NCBI GenBank assembly: GCA_016699165.1
Contig: CP064963.1
Location: 434,001-498,000 of the forward strand
Reading direction: 5' to 3'
DNA: 64,000 bases
DNA from: Candidatus Melainabacteria bacterium
GTDB lineage: Bacteria; Cyanobacteriota; Vampirovibrionia; Obscuribacterales; Obscuribacteraceae
Shown piece by piece: positions 32,627 through 41,559 of the stretch. Below the pieces are notes generated by a model. The model was not told where the DNA came from. It made no database searches and worked only from the letters and a program-made list of their open reading frames with translations. The translations under genes were made by a program, and so were the position numbers. The first letter of the stretch is position 1; every line of letters begins with the position of its first letter.

Positions 32627-33876
32627 GCCAATTGTGTTTGCAAAAATTCGTCGTCGTCTGTTATTAAAACGCGAGCTCGACCACCTTGTCGAATTGCCAC
32701 CAGATGCTGGACCGCTTTTTCTAGTGAGTCAGATTTAAATGGCTTGTCTAAATAGAGCGATGCACCAGCATGTGCCGCTTCTACTCTGTCTTTTACTAGT
32801 CCTTCATCAGAGACAAAAGCAAGTGGAAGATTGTCGTATTCTGGCAAGCTTCTCAGTTGTTTGGCAATTTCAAATCCGCTTTCGGTCATGGAAGACGACA
32901 GCGAAATCAAGGCGGCATCAAGTGGATAGACGGCTGCGCGATCGAGCGCTTCTCTTTGATTTGATGCACAAATTATTTCGACCAGACTTTCTTGACCGAG
33001 TGCTTCGACAATTTTTAAAAACTCTTTGTCTTCGTCAATTATCATGATGCGCGCCATAGCCTGCGGTCTTGCATCAATTCCGACTTCTTGATTGAGACTA
33101 TTGAGCGCGGCTAACACTTCATCCGTTTCGGTTTTACCTTCTTCCAGTGCGACCAAAAGCCGGTCTTCAATTTCTTTGATTGCTATCTGTCTTGCTTCCA
33201 TTTCGAGCAAAACCATTTCTTGTGAGCGCAATTCGATAAAAGCCATATGTTCAGCCACTTTGGCAAAACCAAGCGAGCCGCCTGTGCCCTTGATTTTGTG
33301 CGACTGCGATTTTATTTCATCAAGAGAAGCTGTATCGCTTAGATCGTTCTTGGCTTTATCTAGTGTTTTTTTGATGTCTGCCAATTTTTCAGGAAGAACG
33401 CGAGCATATTTACTTACTAAAGCAAGAAACATTGCTTCGAAGTCTTTTAGTTTTTGTTTCTGGAGATCGGCACTGTTAGCGGCTCCGTTATTATCTTCGC
33501 TAAATTGACATTCTATTTGGGCACCAAAAATAAATGGAATTACAGGCTTGGAAGAGAACATCGAAATATCTAACTGATCAAGCCTTGCTTTGGCTTCTTC
33601 TAGCTCATCTTTGTTTGCAGCGACATAAATAATGGGAACGGTATTGCCTTTGTGTCGCACTGATTCGATCCAATTGTAGACTTCGCTTGGACCGCCAGGC
33701 AAAGGCAGCCCCACTATAAGCAAATCTGTTTTTACATCTGGATTTTCAAGAAAATCGCGCTCACACTCAAGCGTGTTATTAAGCTGAATAACGTTGTGTC
33801 CACGACCTTCAAGCGAGCTAGAGATGAGTTTTCGAAACCCAATTTCCGGATCGACAACTATGATTTTCTTGACCAT
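32587..33876 (-). CDS. Receiver-HPt-receiver protein, N-terminal part of the frameshifted cyclase
   Basis: 429 residues as read. Residues 1-118 are a receiver-like domain with Gly56 where the phospho-Asp should be. Residues 140-245 form an HPt domain with the phospho-His H193 in S-H-K-I-K-G-T-G-G-S-L-G-F. Residues 274-395 are a second receiver-like domain with Ser325 in place of the Asp. A third receiver starts at 402 (V-L-I-T-D-D-D-E-F) and is cut off by the frame change after about residue 412. The two degenerate receivers suggest phosphate passes only through the HPt and the third receiver. The gene starts 17 bases after the MshEN-like scaffold gene and should share its transcript. Confidence 0.75.
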   Translation of the reverse strand: MVKKIIVVDPEIGFRKLISSSLEGRGHNVIQLNNTLECERDFLENPDVKTDLLIVGLPLPGGPSEVYNWIESVRHKGNTVPIIYVAANKDELEEAKARLDQLDISMFSSKPVIPFIFGAQIECQFSEDNNGAANSADLQKQKLKDFEAMFLALVSKYARVLPEKLADIKKTLDKAKNDLSDTASLDEIKSQSHKIKGTGGSLGFAKVAEHMAFIELRSQEMVLLEMEARQIAIKEIEDRLLVALEEGKTETDEVLAALNSLNQEVGIDARPQAMARIMIIDEDKEFLKIVEALGQESLVEIICASNQREALDRAAVYPLDAALISLSSSMTESGFEIAKQLRSLPEYDNLPLAFVSDEGLVKDRVEAAHAGASLYLDKPFKSDSLEKAVQHLVAIRQGGRARVLITDDDEFLQTQLAWCFETKASSLKR

Positions 33877-33893
33877 TTAGAGTGATTTATTCA

Positions 33894-35633
33894 CTAATAA
33901 AGCGGTAAATCTGTGCGCAGTTTGCGTGGGTTTTGCCAACCCATTTCATCAAGAGCCTCGTCAAAACCGACTCGCATACGACTACAATAATTGAGCGCGA
34001 TAATGCACTGCTCCGTTTTCATCAATCCTTCGCGAATTAAAGGCAGACAAACAAAAGCTGCATCTACAGTTTTCTTATTTAGTTTTCCTGCAGACTCAAG
34101 AATGGAGACTAAATCGCCGCCAATTGTTTGACGAACATCTAGAGCGTCTTTGACGTCAGACTCAGTGAGGATGCCAGCCTTTTGCAACAAATCAAAAGCT
34201 GGTTTGAGATTGCGTTTGGCACCACCTGGTCCCTCTCCACTTTTGGCTGCTGGTGCGGCACCGGATGCTGCGCCAGAAGTAGCAGGTGCGCCGGCTTTGT
34301 TGCCTTGAGGTGCTGGACCATTGTTGGCAGCGGGACCACCCTGACCAGGTTTTGGTGCTTGCACTTGAGGTTCTTGTGCTTTTTTGCTCACCACAACATC
34401 GTCTATAGATAAGAACTGGTCTATCTTAGCGCCTTTGCTGTGGTGCTTTTGCAAAATCAAAGGAGCTTTTTGAGGAGAAACTTTGCCTTCGCGAATAAGC
34501 TCTTGAATCTTAAGCGCGGCATCCAGTGCCGGTTCTGTAATTAGTCCGGCATCTTTGAGCAGAACGCCAATTAATAAATTGGGTCGCTTATCTAGCAATT
34601 GATAATCCATCGGAACAATAGGCTTTGAGTCCATGCCCATTTGTGAAGGATCGGTCATGGGCATGTTCGATGGGGCCTGTCCACCCATTTGAGGTGGCAT
34701 ATTAGGATTGCCACCATAAGGATTTGGCTGCATCTGTCCAGGCATTGGATAACCTGGAGGAATGTAAGGCTGCCCAGGCATGGGCGCACCATAACCTGGC
34801 TGAGTTGGATAGCCTGGAGGCGGATATTGCATTCCTGGAGCAGGATAGCCACCCGGATAACCTGGCATTGGAGCTTGTCCGTAGCCTGGCTGCATGGGAT
34901 AACCCGGAGGATATTGACCGGGCATCTGCGGAGGCATTTGCGGTGCTTGTTGAGGTTGGGGCTGACTAGGATTTGGCATTTGGTTTGGACCACCGCCACC
35001 CATGGCGGGAGTCATTCCAGCACCAAGTCCCGAGCCCATTCCTGGAGCAAGACCGGGAGCAAGTCCTGGAGGCATACCTAAGTTTCCGCCACCACTTGGT
35101 GGAGTGCCGATGTTAGGCTGAGGAAACGGAGCTTTGTTTCCGCTTATATTCTGATTGCTCATGCCTTGAGAGGTGTTTTGAGAAGGAGATGAGGACGAGG
35201 ACGAGGATGATGATCCTGCCGCTCCAGGTCCTTTAGGCAAATCGAGTGCGTTTGGCAGTTCTGATTTTTGAGGTTTTAAAAGATCAGGAATTTTGGCGTT
35301 TGATGTCCCTTTTGGAGCGGACATTACCAAAATGTCGTACATGAATTCAAGGTCAGAAGGGGCAAAGCCCTGGGTCCAAACCACTTTGGAAATATCATCT
35401 TCGTGCTGATACAAAGTCCAGACCGGCTCTTGCACTGATTTGTCAAACTGACATGTGACTGTAAATTCGGAACTTCCCGCGCTCCATGGCAGTTCTATCA
35501 AACAACCTCGGCGATTAGTTGCTTCTTCCAGCATGAATCGGGCTTTTGCCATTGACGGGCAGCCTTCTTCAGCCGGCAGTTTTTGTCTTGTTGATTCTTC
35601 TGGTTTTGCTTGTTTTGGTTGTGGCTTATACAT
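33894..35633 (-). CDS. Scaffold-like protein: shared N-terminal domain, Pro/Gly-rich linker, MshEN-like repeats
   Basis: 579 residues, no signal peptide. Residues about 30-115 are the domain shared with the proteins at 17621 and 39929 (G-C-L-I-E-L-P-W, P-V-W-T-L-Y, K-V-V-W, F-M-Y-D-I-L). A Ser run and a long linker of Gly/Pro/Met/Gln/Tyr (M-P-G-Q-Y-P-P-G-Y-P-M-Q-P-G-Y-G-Q) fill about 130-345. The C-terminal part has helical repeats of the form L-L-K-D-A-G-L-I-T-E-P-A-L-D-A-A-L-K-I-Q, similar to the first unit of MshEN (the N-domain of type II secretion/type IV pilus ATPases), but no ATPase follows. It heads a same-strand group with the GGDEF protein downstream. Its function is unknown; c-di-GMP sensing is inferred. 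Confidence 0.65.
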   Translation of the reverse strand: MYKPQPKQAKPEESTRQKLPAEEGCPSMAKARFMLEEATNRRGCLIELPWSAGSSEFTVTCQFDKSVQEPVWTLYQHEDDISKVVWTQGFAPSDLEFMYDILVMSAPKGTSNAKIPDLLKPQKSELPNALDLPKGPGAAGSSSSSSSSSPSQNTSQGMSNQNISGNKAPFPQPNIGTPPSGGGNLGMPPGLAPGLAPGMGSGLGAGMTPAMGGGGPNQMPNPSQPQPQQAPQMPPQMPGQYPPGYPMQPGYGQAPMPGYPGGYPAPGMQYPPPGYPTQPGYGAPMPGQPYIPPGYPMPGQMQPNPYGGNPNMPPQMGGQAPSNMPMTDPSQMGMDSKPIVPMDYQLLDKRPNLLIGVLLKDAGLITEPALDAALKIQELIREGKVSPQKAPLILQKHHSKGAKIDQFLSIDDVVVSKKAQEPQVQAPKPGQGGPAANNGPAPQGNKAGAPATSGAASGAAPAAKSGEGPGGAKRNLKPAFDLLQKAGILTESDVKDALDVRQTIGGDLVSILESAGKLNKKTVDAAFVCLPLIREGLMKTEQCIIALNYCSRMRVGFDEALDEMGWQNPRKLRTDLPLY

Positions 35634-35709
35634 TTGCTCTTTTGGTGGATTTGGCTAGCTGATTCCTGAACTTTTTATGCCCGTTTAAACTTGCAAATTA
35701 GTTACTTTT

Positions 35710-37047
35710 TTATTTTTTGAAACGAGATTTCAAATTTGCCCAACAGTTCTGATAATTTCCCTGTACAAAAGCGGCGTCGAGCGCTGCCTTGGTAGGCACA
35801 TATACAAGCGAGCTTTCAAACATGAATGCAAGAGTATTTTCCAATTTTACTGGAGTGAGATTGGTTTCGCTCGCTTTCTCAAAAGTATCGCCATCTGGTC
35901 CGTGCGCAATCATACAATTGTGCAAACTGCCGCCACCTGGAACAAAGCCGCCTTTGCCACCTTGCTTTGCGTCATAAACCCCAGCTATGAGACCCATATA
36001 TTCGCTCATTAGGTTGCGGTGGTAATAAGGCGGGCGAAAAGAATTTTCTGCCACAAGCCAGCGGGGCGGGAAAATAACAAAATCGATGTTTGAAACACCA
36101 GGCAATTCAGATGGCGAAGTGAGCACTGTAAAAATTGAAGGATCCGGGTGATCGAAACTAACCGAATTTATTACGCAAAAATATCTGGTGTCATATTTGT
36201 AAGGATAATAATTTCCGTGCCATGCCACAACATCGCATGGATTGTGCTTTAGTGCTGATTTAAAAAACTTACCTTCGAATTTTGTAATTAGCTCGAAGTG
36301 ACCTTCTTCATCTGTGAATGCGGCACTTGGAGCAAGAAAATCGCGCGGGTTAGCAAGTCCATTTGAGCCAATTGGTCCTAAATGTGGCAACTTGAGCGGA
36401 GGTCCGTAATTTTCAAGTATATAACCGCGGGTAATATCACCGCTTTTGTTATTTATTGGGTCGATGGCAAACTTGATTCCACGCGGAATGACAGCAATTT
36501 CCCAGGGACCTAATACAAGAGAGCCAAATTCAGATTTTATGTGTAAATCGCCTGCCTGAGGGACGATAAGCAATTCACCATCAGAATTAGTAAAATACTG
36601 ATTGCCCATTGCTCTACTGAAACTATACAGATGAATAGCCGATCCCCGCACACTTGAATCGGATCCATTACCAGCTACAGTGACAATACCTTCTAAGAAA
36701 GTTAGTGTTTCATTCGTTTCTGGAAGCGGATCCCAGCGAAGTTGTTCTGGACTCAAATTGCTCTTATCAAATGGTCGACTCAAAAAATTGTCGAGCGAAT
36801 ATGGCTCATACTTACCGTGCACTACAGATGGTTTGATGCGATACAGCCACGAGCGCAAATTCTCATGACGGGCAGCAAGAAAGGATGACCCGTTCAACTG
36901 CTCGGCATAGAGGTCGTAAGGTGCTTTTTGAGGCGAATTTTGCCCCACTGGAAGTGCACCAGGCAAAGCTTCTGAATGATGATGATTGCCAAATCCTGAA
37001 AGATATGTCAGTTCAGCACTTTTTTCCTTTTTTAGACTTAAGGTCAT
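35710..37047 (-). CDS. hmgA: Homogentisate 1,2-dioxygenase
   Basis: This non-haem iron enzyme opens the homogentisate ring in Tyr/Phe degradation to fumarate and acetoacetate. The start L-S-G-F-G-N-H-H-H-S-E-A and the core P-P-Y-Y-H-R-N-L-M-S-E-Y-M-G carry the iron-binding His and Glu; the third ligand His is in I-A-H-G-P-D. At 445 residues it is full length. AGGA lies 7 bases before the ATG. No fumarylacetoacetase, maleylacetoacetate isomerase or HPPD gene is next to it, which is unusual but not rare in reduced genomes. Confidence 0.95.
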   Translation of the reverse strand: MTLSLKKEKSAELTYLSGFGNHHHSEALPGALPVGQNSPQKAPYDLYAEQLNGSSFLAARHENLRSWLYRIKPSVVHGKYEPYSLDNFLSRPFDKSNLSPEQLRWDPLPETNETLTFLEGIVTVAGNGSDSSVRGSAIHLYSFSRAMGNQYFTNSDGELLIVPQAGDLHIKSEFGSLVLGPWEIAVIPRGIKFAIDPINNKSGDITRGYILENYGPPLKLPHLGPIGSNGLANPRDFLAPSAAFTDEEGHFELITKFEGKFFKSALKHNPCDVVAWHGNYYPYKYDTRYFCVINSVSFDHPDPSIFTVLTSPSELPGVSNIDFVIFPPRWLVAENSFRPPYYHRNLMSEYMGLIAGVYDAKQGGKGGFVPGGGSLHNCMIAHGPDGDTFEKASETNLTPVKLENTLAFMFESSLVYVPTKAALDAAFVQGNYQNCWANLKSRFKK

Positions 37048-37142
37048 TTTTACTTCCTAAAAACAAACTTCATGAACGACTCATTCTATATCATTATTAG
37101 TTATCTTTTTAATGGGTTTGAGACTCAACAGAGGTAAAGGAA

Positions 37143-38060
37143 TTGGGAAGCACACAGCGCATTATTTTTTTGACGACCGTGTTTCTGATTGCAGGTATGG
37201 GCATGTGTCCCCCTTGGAAAGAAGCTGGTCCCAAAGGACTGCCCTTACCCATGGCTCCAATTTATGCACCCCCTGTGCCAAAGAACCCAGAAAATGGGCT
37301 TGAAATTGACTTTGCCAGACTCTTTTTACAGGCTGGTGTCGTATTCGTCTTGTCAGGCGGCTTGCAAATAGCTTTTCAAGATAAATCGAACAAAAACAAC
37401 GGGCTAAATCAATTCAAGCAAGCAGCAAATCCAGCAAGTCCATTCAATCCAGTCACAATAGTGCCACCAGTCAATTCAGATGCGTCCAAAGCGCCTGACA
37501 TGAAAGACGTTCTCATTCATCCGGCCGCTTTTAAAGATGTAGCTGCCACAGATTTCGATATTCTAGAACTGCCTGCACATCTTGCAATCGGCGAATTTTT
37601 AGTCGAGTCTGAAACAGATCCAGATTCATGGGAATGGCTTGCAGACGCAAAAGGCACCATAAAAGTACCAAAAGGAAAATCGGTTCAATTAGAAGTAGCC
37701 AAAGACAAAGATGTCGACTTTGCACTGCTCAAGCGCATTCCGCCTCAAATACTCGATTCGATGGATTTGAGCCAGACCAAAGTAAGAGATGAAGATTTAG
37801 CCAATGTTACTCGATTCACCAGATTAAAAGAAATAGATTTGTCGGATACTGACGTAACTGCCAAAGCGCTCGAGCACTTGCGCACGATGAAGAGCTTGCG
37901 CAAAATCTGGCTAGATAACACTCATATAGACGACGAAGCAATAGCCACCCTTGCCGATTTGAGCAAATTGCAAAAGCTTTCGCTCAAAGATTGCAATGTG
38001 ACCGATGCAGGCGTAAACAAGCTCAAAGCCAGTTTGAGCAATTGCAAAATCGAAGTCTAA
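37143..38060 (+). CDS. Membrane protein with C-terminal leucine-rich repeats
   Basis: 305 residues. TTG start, with GAGG 8 bases upstream. Two hydrophobic segments (about 6-20 ending G-M-G-M-C, and 56-76) enclose a Pro-rich loop. The C-terminal part (about 195-303) holds four LRR units of the type L-K-E-I-D-L-S-D-T-D-V-T, L-R-K-I-W-L-D-N-T-H-I-D, L-Q-K-L-S-L-K-D-C-N-V-T-D. The same LRR style occurs on the kinases at 58552-64000, so it might be a partner or a kinase-less relative. It is divergent from hmgA. Confidence 0.7.
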   Translation: MGSTQRIIFLTTVFLIAGMGMCPPWKEAGPKGLPLPMAPIYAPPVPKNPENGLEIDFARLFLQAGVVFVLSGGLQIAFQDKSNKNNGLNQFKQAANPASPFNPVTIVPPVNSDASKAPDMKDVLIHPAAFKDVAATDFDILELPAHLAIGEFLVESETDPDSWEWLADAKGTIKVPKGKSVQLEVAKDKDVDFALLKRIPPQILDSMDLSQTKVRDEDLANVTRFTRLKEIDLSDTDVTAKALEHLRTMKSLRKIWLDNTHIDDEAIATLADLSKLQKLSLKDCNVTDAGVNKLKASLSNCKIEV

Positions 38061-38076
38061 TTGGTCTAGAGTAAGC

Positions 38077-38889
38077 TCAGCTTATTAGCTCACGCGCTCG
38101 CTGAGCGGCTTTGACTACCGCTTTAATAAGTGTTACTCGCAATTTGCCTTCTTCTAATTCCATCAAACCATCGATAGTACACCCAGCAGGCGTGGTCACC
38201 ATATCTTTGAGCAAAGCTGGATGAGCATTAGACTCAAGCACCATGCGCGCTGCACCATACATTGTTTGAGCCGCAAGTAATGTCGAAGTTTCACGCGAAA
38301 TACCAAGCTTTACGCCGGCTTCTGCAAGTGATTCTATAACGACGTATAAATATGCTGGACCGCTTGCAGACAGCGCTGTGAGTCCATCCATCAAAGACTC
38401 GTCTATTAAGACAGTCTTGCCTACACAATCGAAAATTTCTTTGGCTAGAGCCATCTGCTCTGCACTAGAATGGGTTCCCGAACAAATTCCAGTCATGCCT
38501 GCATTCATAACACAAGGGGTGTTTGGCATGGCACGAACGACTGCCACAGATTGGTTTAGTCTTTGCTCTACATATGCAGTCGACACTGAGGCTGCAACCG
38601 AAATGACTAGTTTTTTACTGTCAATTACGTCTTTTATTTGCCCAAGCACCGAGTCCATATTTTGTGGCTTTACTGCAAGCAAAATAACATCAGCATCGCT
38701 TGCAATTTTTTTATTGTCGAGTGTGACTGCGATGCTAAGCTTGTTCTTTACTCGCTCTAGCGAAGCTTCATGACAAACCGATCCGCTTATGTCTTGGGCT
38801 TGAAGATTTCCTTCTTTGAGTAAACCGGTTATAAGTGCTTCACCCAGTTTTCCCACACCGATGACTGCAAGTTTTTTTCCTTTGAGCAT
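38077..38889 (-). CDS. proC: Pyrroline-5-carboxylate reductase
   Basis: This is the last step of proline synthesis, NAD(P)H reduction of pyrroline-5-carboxylate. The Rossmann start is K-L-A-V-I-G-V-G-K-L-G-E-A, followed by V-R-A-M-P-N-T-P, and the family signature TTPAGCTIDGLMELEEG near the C-terminus. Length (270) is normal. AAAGG lies 7 bases before the ATG. It is convergent with the LRR gene and divergent from the glycosyltransferase. proA and proB are not in the window. Confidence 0.95.
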   Translation of the reverse strand: MLKGKKLAVIGVGKLGEALITGLLKEGNLQAQDISGSVCHEASLERVKNKLSIAVTLDNKKIASDADVILLAVKPQNMDSVLGQIKDVIDSKKLVISVAASVSTAYVEQRLNQSVAVVRAMPNTPCVMNAGMTGICSGTHSSAEQMALAKEIFDCVGKTVLIDESLMDGLTALSASGPAYLYVVIESLAEAGVKLGISRETSTLLAAQTMYGAARMVLESNAHPALLKDMVTTPAGCTIDGLMELEEGKLRVTLIKAVVKAAQRARELIS

Positions 38890-38975
38890 TGAGAACCTTT
38901 ATTCTTTATCTGGTAAATATATTTGTGCCCAGAATAAAACTTATTCCCAATAATTGAACGAGTCCCATTAAGTCC

Positions 38976-39866
38976 ATGCTCCCAACTCCACTTGTTTATA
39001 TCTTGATTCTGCACTGGCGCGGCATTGGAAACACAATGTATTGTCTTGATTCACTCAAAAATCTGGATTATCCCAATTACAAAATTCTCTTAGTTGATAA
39101 CGGGTCACAAAACGCTGAAGGCGCGGCTCTTTGTCGCGATTATCCCGAAATCGAGACACTTTTACTTGATAAAAATTACGGATTTTCAGGCGGATGCAAC
39201 AAAGGAATAGATTATTGCATCGATAAAAACGCCGAATATATCTGGCTTTTAAACAACGACACCATTGTGCCATCAGACACTTTGTCGCATTTAGTTCAGG
39301 CTCTTGGCCATGATACTAAAGCTGGTGCAGCAGGCGCTTGTCTCAATACTGACAAAGGAAAGACTGGCAAGGGACGGATAAATTTCGCCAAGGGTAAAAC
39401 CACTCTCAAAGCACCTGACGACTTCGAAACAAATACAAGCTGTCAGTGGTTGTCAGGCTCAAACTTGCTATTGAGAACCGCCACTATAAAAGAAGTGGGC
39501 AAATTCAATGACGATTATTTTTTGTATTTCGAAGATGTCGAGTTGTGCGCTCGCATGACGAAAGCTGGCTGGACCTGTTTGCTTGTACCCAGAGCCAGTA
39601 TCGACCATGCCGATGGCGCTTCGACCAAGGGTGGCTTTGCTTCCTGGCGCAATTATTACTACGCACGAAACAGGCTATATTTCTTCAACGCCTACACGAG
39701 CGGTTTGATGCGCATCTGGTGTTTCATAAATATTGCAGTGCACATGCTTCGTCGCATTGTCATATGGCCACTTTCGTCACCCGAGAAGAAAAAGCTTTTA
39801 GAAGCCGAATATTTAGGCACCTGGCACTTTTTGCAAAACAAACGCGGTCAGGCGGATTTAATTTAG
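38976..39866 (+). CDS. Family 2 (GT-A) glycosyltransferase, rhamnosyltransferase-like
   Basis: 296 residues. The nucleotide-sugar-binding fold is shown by I-L-L-V-D-N-G-S-Q-N (35-44 region), N-Y-G-F-S-G-G-C-N-K-G and the D-x-D-equivalent L-L-N-N-D-T. Later motifs W-L-S-G-S-N-L-L and F-L-Y-F-E-D-V-E-L-C-A-R are typical of WcaA-like/rhamnosyl transferases for surface polysaccharides. No membrane helix except a hydrophobic patch near 245-262. It stands alone rather than in a polysaccharide cluster. The sugar cannot be told. Confidence 0.85.
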   Translation: MLPTPLVYILILHWRGIGNTMYCLDSLKNLDYPNYKILLVDNGSQNAEGAALCRDYPEIETLLLDKNYGFSGGCNKGIDYCIDKNAEYIWLLNNDTIVPSDTLSHLVQALGHDTKAGAAGACLNTDKGKTGKGRINFAKGKTTLKAPDDFETNTSCQWLSGSNLLLRTATIKEVGKFNDDYFLYFEDVELCARMTKAGWTCLLVPRASIDHADGASTKGGFASWRNYYYARNRLYFFNAYTSGLMRIWCFINIAVHMLRRIVIWPLSSPEKKKLLEAEYLGTWHFLQNKRGQADLI

Positions 39867-39928
39867 ATCCTGGGTAAAGTAATCTTGGTAAATTATTTTT
39901 TGCCGTTAGACTCACATGAGTAATTGCA

Positions 39929-41554
39929 ATGTATAAGCCTAAAAAACATATTCGCTTGTCGAGCCTTTTCCAGGCTCCAAAACTTGCCGATATACGCACA
40001 CTGTTTACCGAGGGGTCAAAAGCCAAAGGTTGTACAGTCGAGCTTCCCTGGGTCAATAAGCGCACAGGCATCAATTATTCTTTGACTGTGCGAGCTGAAA
40101 TCTCGGGCGGACAGCCAATGTGGACACTTTATGAGGGCGAAGGGCAAAAATCAAGAGTAGTCTGGAGCTCGCCATTTGAAGATGTCGATTTACTTTACGA
40201 CGTCCTGACCCTTTCTATTCCAGAAGAAGCATTGCCACTTGGAACACGCGAAACACCAAAGCCTGATCCTGAAAAAATCAGAGAAGCTGAATCACGCCAG
40301 GCTTATGCTGCAGAAGATGCCAATGCTCAATTGCTCACACCAAAACAACCAGCTAGTTTTTATGAAGAAGGTCTTTTAAAAGAAGAAGAGCTAGAAACTT
40401 ATAAGCGTGCAGAGTCTAAGCGCGCGGCTGAAGAAGAACGAGAGCGCAAACGCGAAGAACTTGTCGCCAAAGAAATAGCCGCTCAAGAAAAATTGAAAGC
40501 GGAAAAAAACAAAGACAAAGAAAAAGACGAAAAGCAGTCAGACCAGGCACCGCAGGCGCCACCACCTCATCCAGGCATGCCATACGGGCAGCCAGTGCCT
40601 TATCCGTATTATCCAGGCTATCCGCCAGGTTATGTGCCACCACCTTATCCGTACTATCCAGGTTATCCGCCAGGTTATTATCCTTATCCTGCACCCGGTC
40701 AGGCCATGCCACCAATTCCACCAATGGCGCCTGCACAGCCATATCCGGCTGGCACAGTGGGAATGGGCTCGGGTCAATATCCAATTCCAGGTCAATATGA
40801 AACAGCGGGTCAATTGCCTGCTTTCGAGCCTCAACCACCTGCTGCAAAAGTAGAACTAGGATTGAAGCTTGGACAATTTCTGGTCGAAGCAGGACTTGTG
40901 CCGCAACCAACTGTAGATGCAGCACTTCAATTACAAGACCTGGTGCGCTCTGGCAAATTACCCACTCAAAAAGCGGCTGAAGCTGTTCGACGTGCACACA
41001 TTAGAGGTGGCGAAGTAGATCCGGCTCTCACCGCCAGTCGCGACGTGCAGACTTATTCAGTTCAAGGAAACGCACCACCGCTTGGACAAATTTTAGTCGA
41101 AGCTGCCATTTTGCGCGGACCCGTTCTTCGCTCTGTGTTGCAATTGCAGCAAAAAGTGCGAGCAGGTGCCATCACCCAAGATGAAGCGTTTGATGTTTTG
41201 TATAAAGAAGTCTTTGGTGTAGGCAAAGAAAAGAAAGCTGAAAAAGCAGCAGGCGAATTTAGCGAAAAAGAAAGCGAAGACGCGCTTATTCTTTTGAAAG
41301 TAGCTGGTCTGCTTAGTGATTTTGATATTGAATCAGGCAGAAAAGTGGCGCTCAAACACAATAGCAGTGTCCTTAAAATTCTAAAAACCTCAGGCAAACT
41401 TGACGAATTCACAGTAGAAGCTTCAGTAAAATTGGCCAAGTTAGTCGATGCCAATAAATTCAAACCAGACCAGGCTGTAATAGCTCTGCACTTTTGTCAG
41501 CGCAGTCGCGTCAGTTTAGAAGACGCACTGAAAGAACTGGGCTGGCAGATTTAA
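39929..41554 (+). CDS. Second scaffold-like protein with shared N-terminal domain and MshEN-like repeats
   Basis: 541 residues, paralog of the 33894 protein; both begin M-Y-K-P. The N-terminal domain (about 20-100) has G-C-T-V-E-L-P-W, P-M-W-T-L-Y-E, V-V-W-S and L-L-Y-D-V-L. A charged coiled coil (about 125-205, Glu/Lys/Arg-rich) and a YPGYPPGYVPPPYPYYPG-type linker follow. The C-terminus has three repeat units: K-L-G-Q-F-L-V-E-A-G-L-V-P, P-L-G-Q-I-L-V-E-A-A-I-L and L-L-K-V-A-G-L-L-S. These resemble half-units of MshEN domains, but the leading Arg known to contact c-di-GMP is Lys or missing. It is cytoplasmic and lacks any enzyme domain. Function inferred as a signalling scaffold. Confidence 0.65.
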   Translation: MYKPKKHIRLSSLFQAPKLADIRTLFTEGSKAKGCTVELPWVNKRTGINYSLTVRAEISGGQPMWTLYEGEGQKSRVVWSSPFEDVDLLYDVLTLSIPEEALPLGTRETPKPDPEKIREAESRQAYAAEDANAQLLTPKQPASFYEEGLLKEEELETYKRAESKRAAEEERERKREELVAKEIAAQEKLKAEKNKDKEKDEKQSDQAPQAPPPHPGMPYGQPVPYPYYPGYPPGYVPPPYPYYPGYPPGYYPYPAPGQAMPPIPPMAPAQPYPAGTVGMGSGQYPIPGQYETAGQLPAFEPQPPAAKVELGLKLGQFLVEAGLVPQPTVDAALQLQDLVRSGKLPTQKAAEAVRRAHIRGGEVDPALTASRDVQTYSVQGNAPPLGQILVEAAILRGPVLRSVLQLQQKVRAGAITQDEAFDVLYKEVFGVGKEKKAEKAAGEFSEKESEDALILLKVAGLLSDFDIESGRKVALKHNSSVLKILKTSGKLDEFTVEASVKLAKLVDANKFKPDQAVIALHFCQRSRVSLEDALKELGWQI

Positions 41555-41559
41555 ATTCT

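Noticed and set aside
34689..35081. Trp/Arg/His-rich plus-strand ORF
   Set aside because: It is the complement of the Pro/Gly-rich linker of the 33894 gene; its odd composition comes from that low complexity.
40600..40690. Short direct repeats resembling a CRISPR or VNTR
   Set aside because: They encode the in-frame Tyr/Pro/Gly linker and have no unique spacers.
40416..40997. 193-residue minus-strand ORF
   Set aside because: Antisense to the repeat and linker region of the 39929 gene; no ribosome site and no domain.
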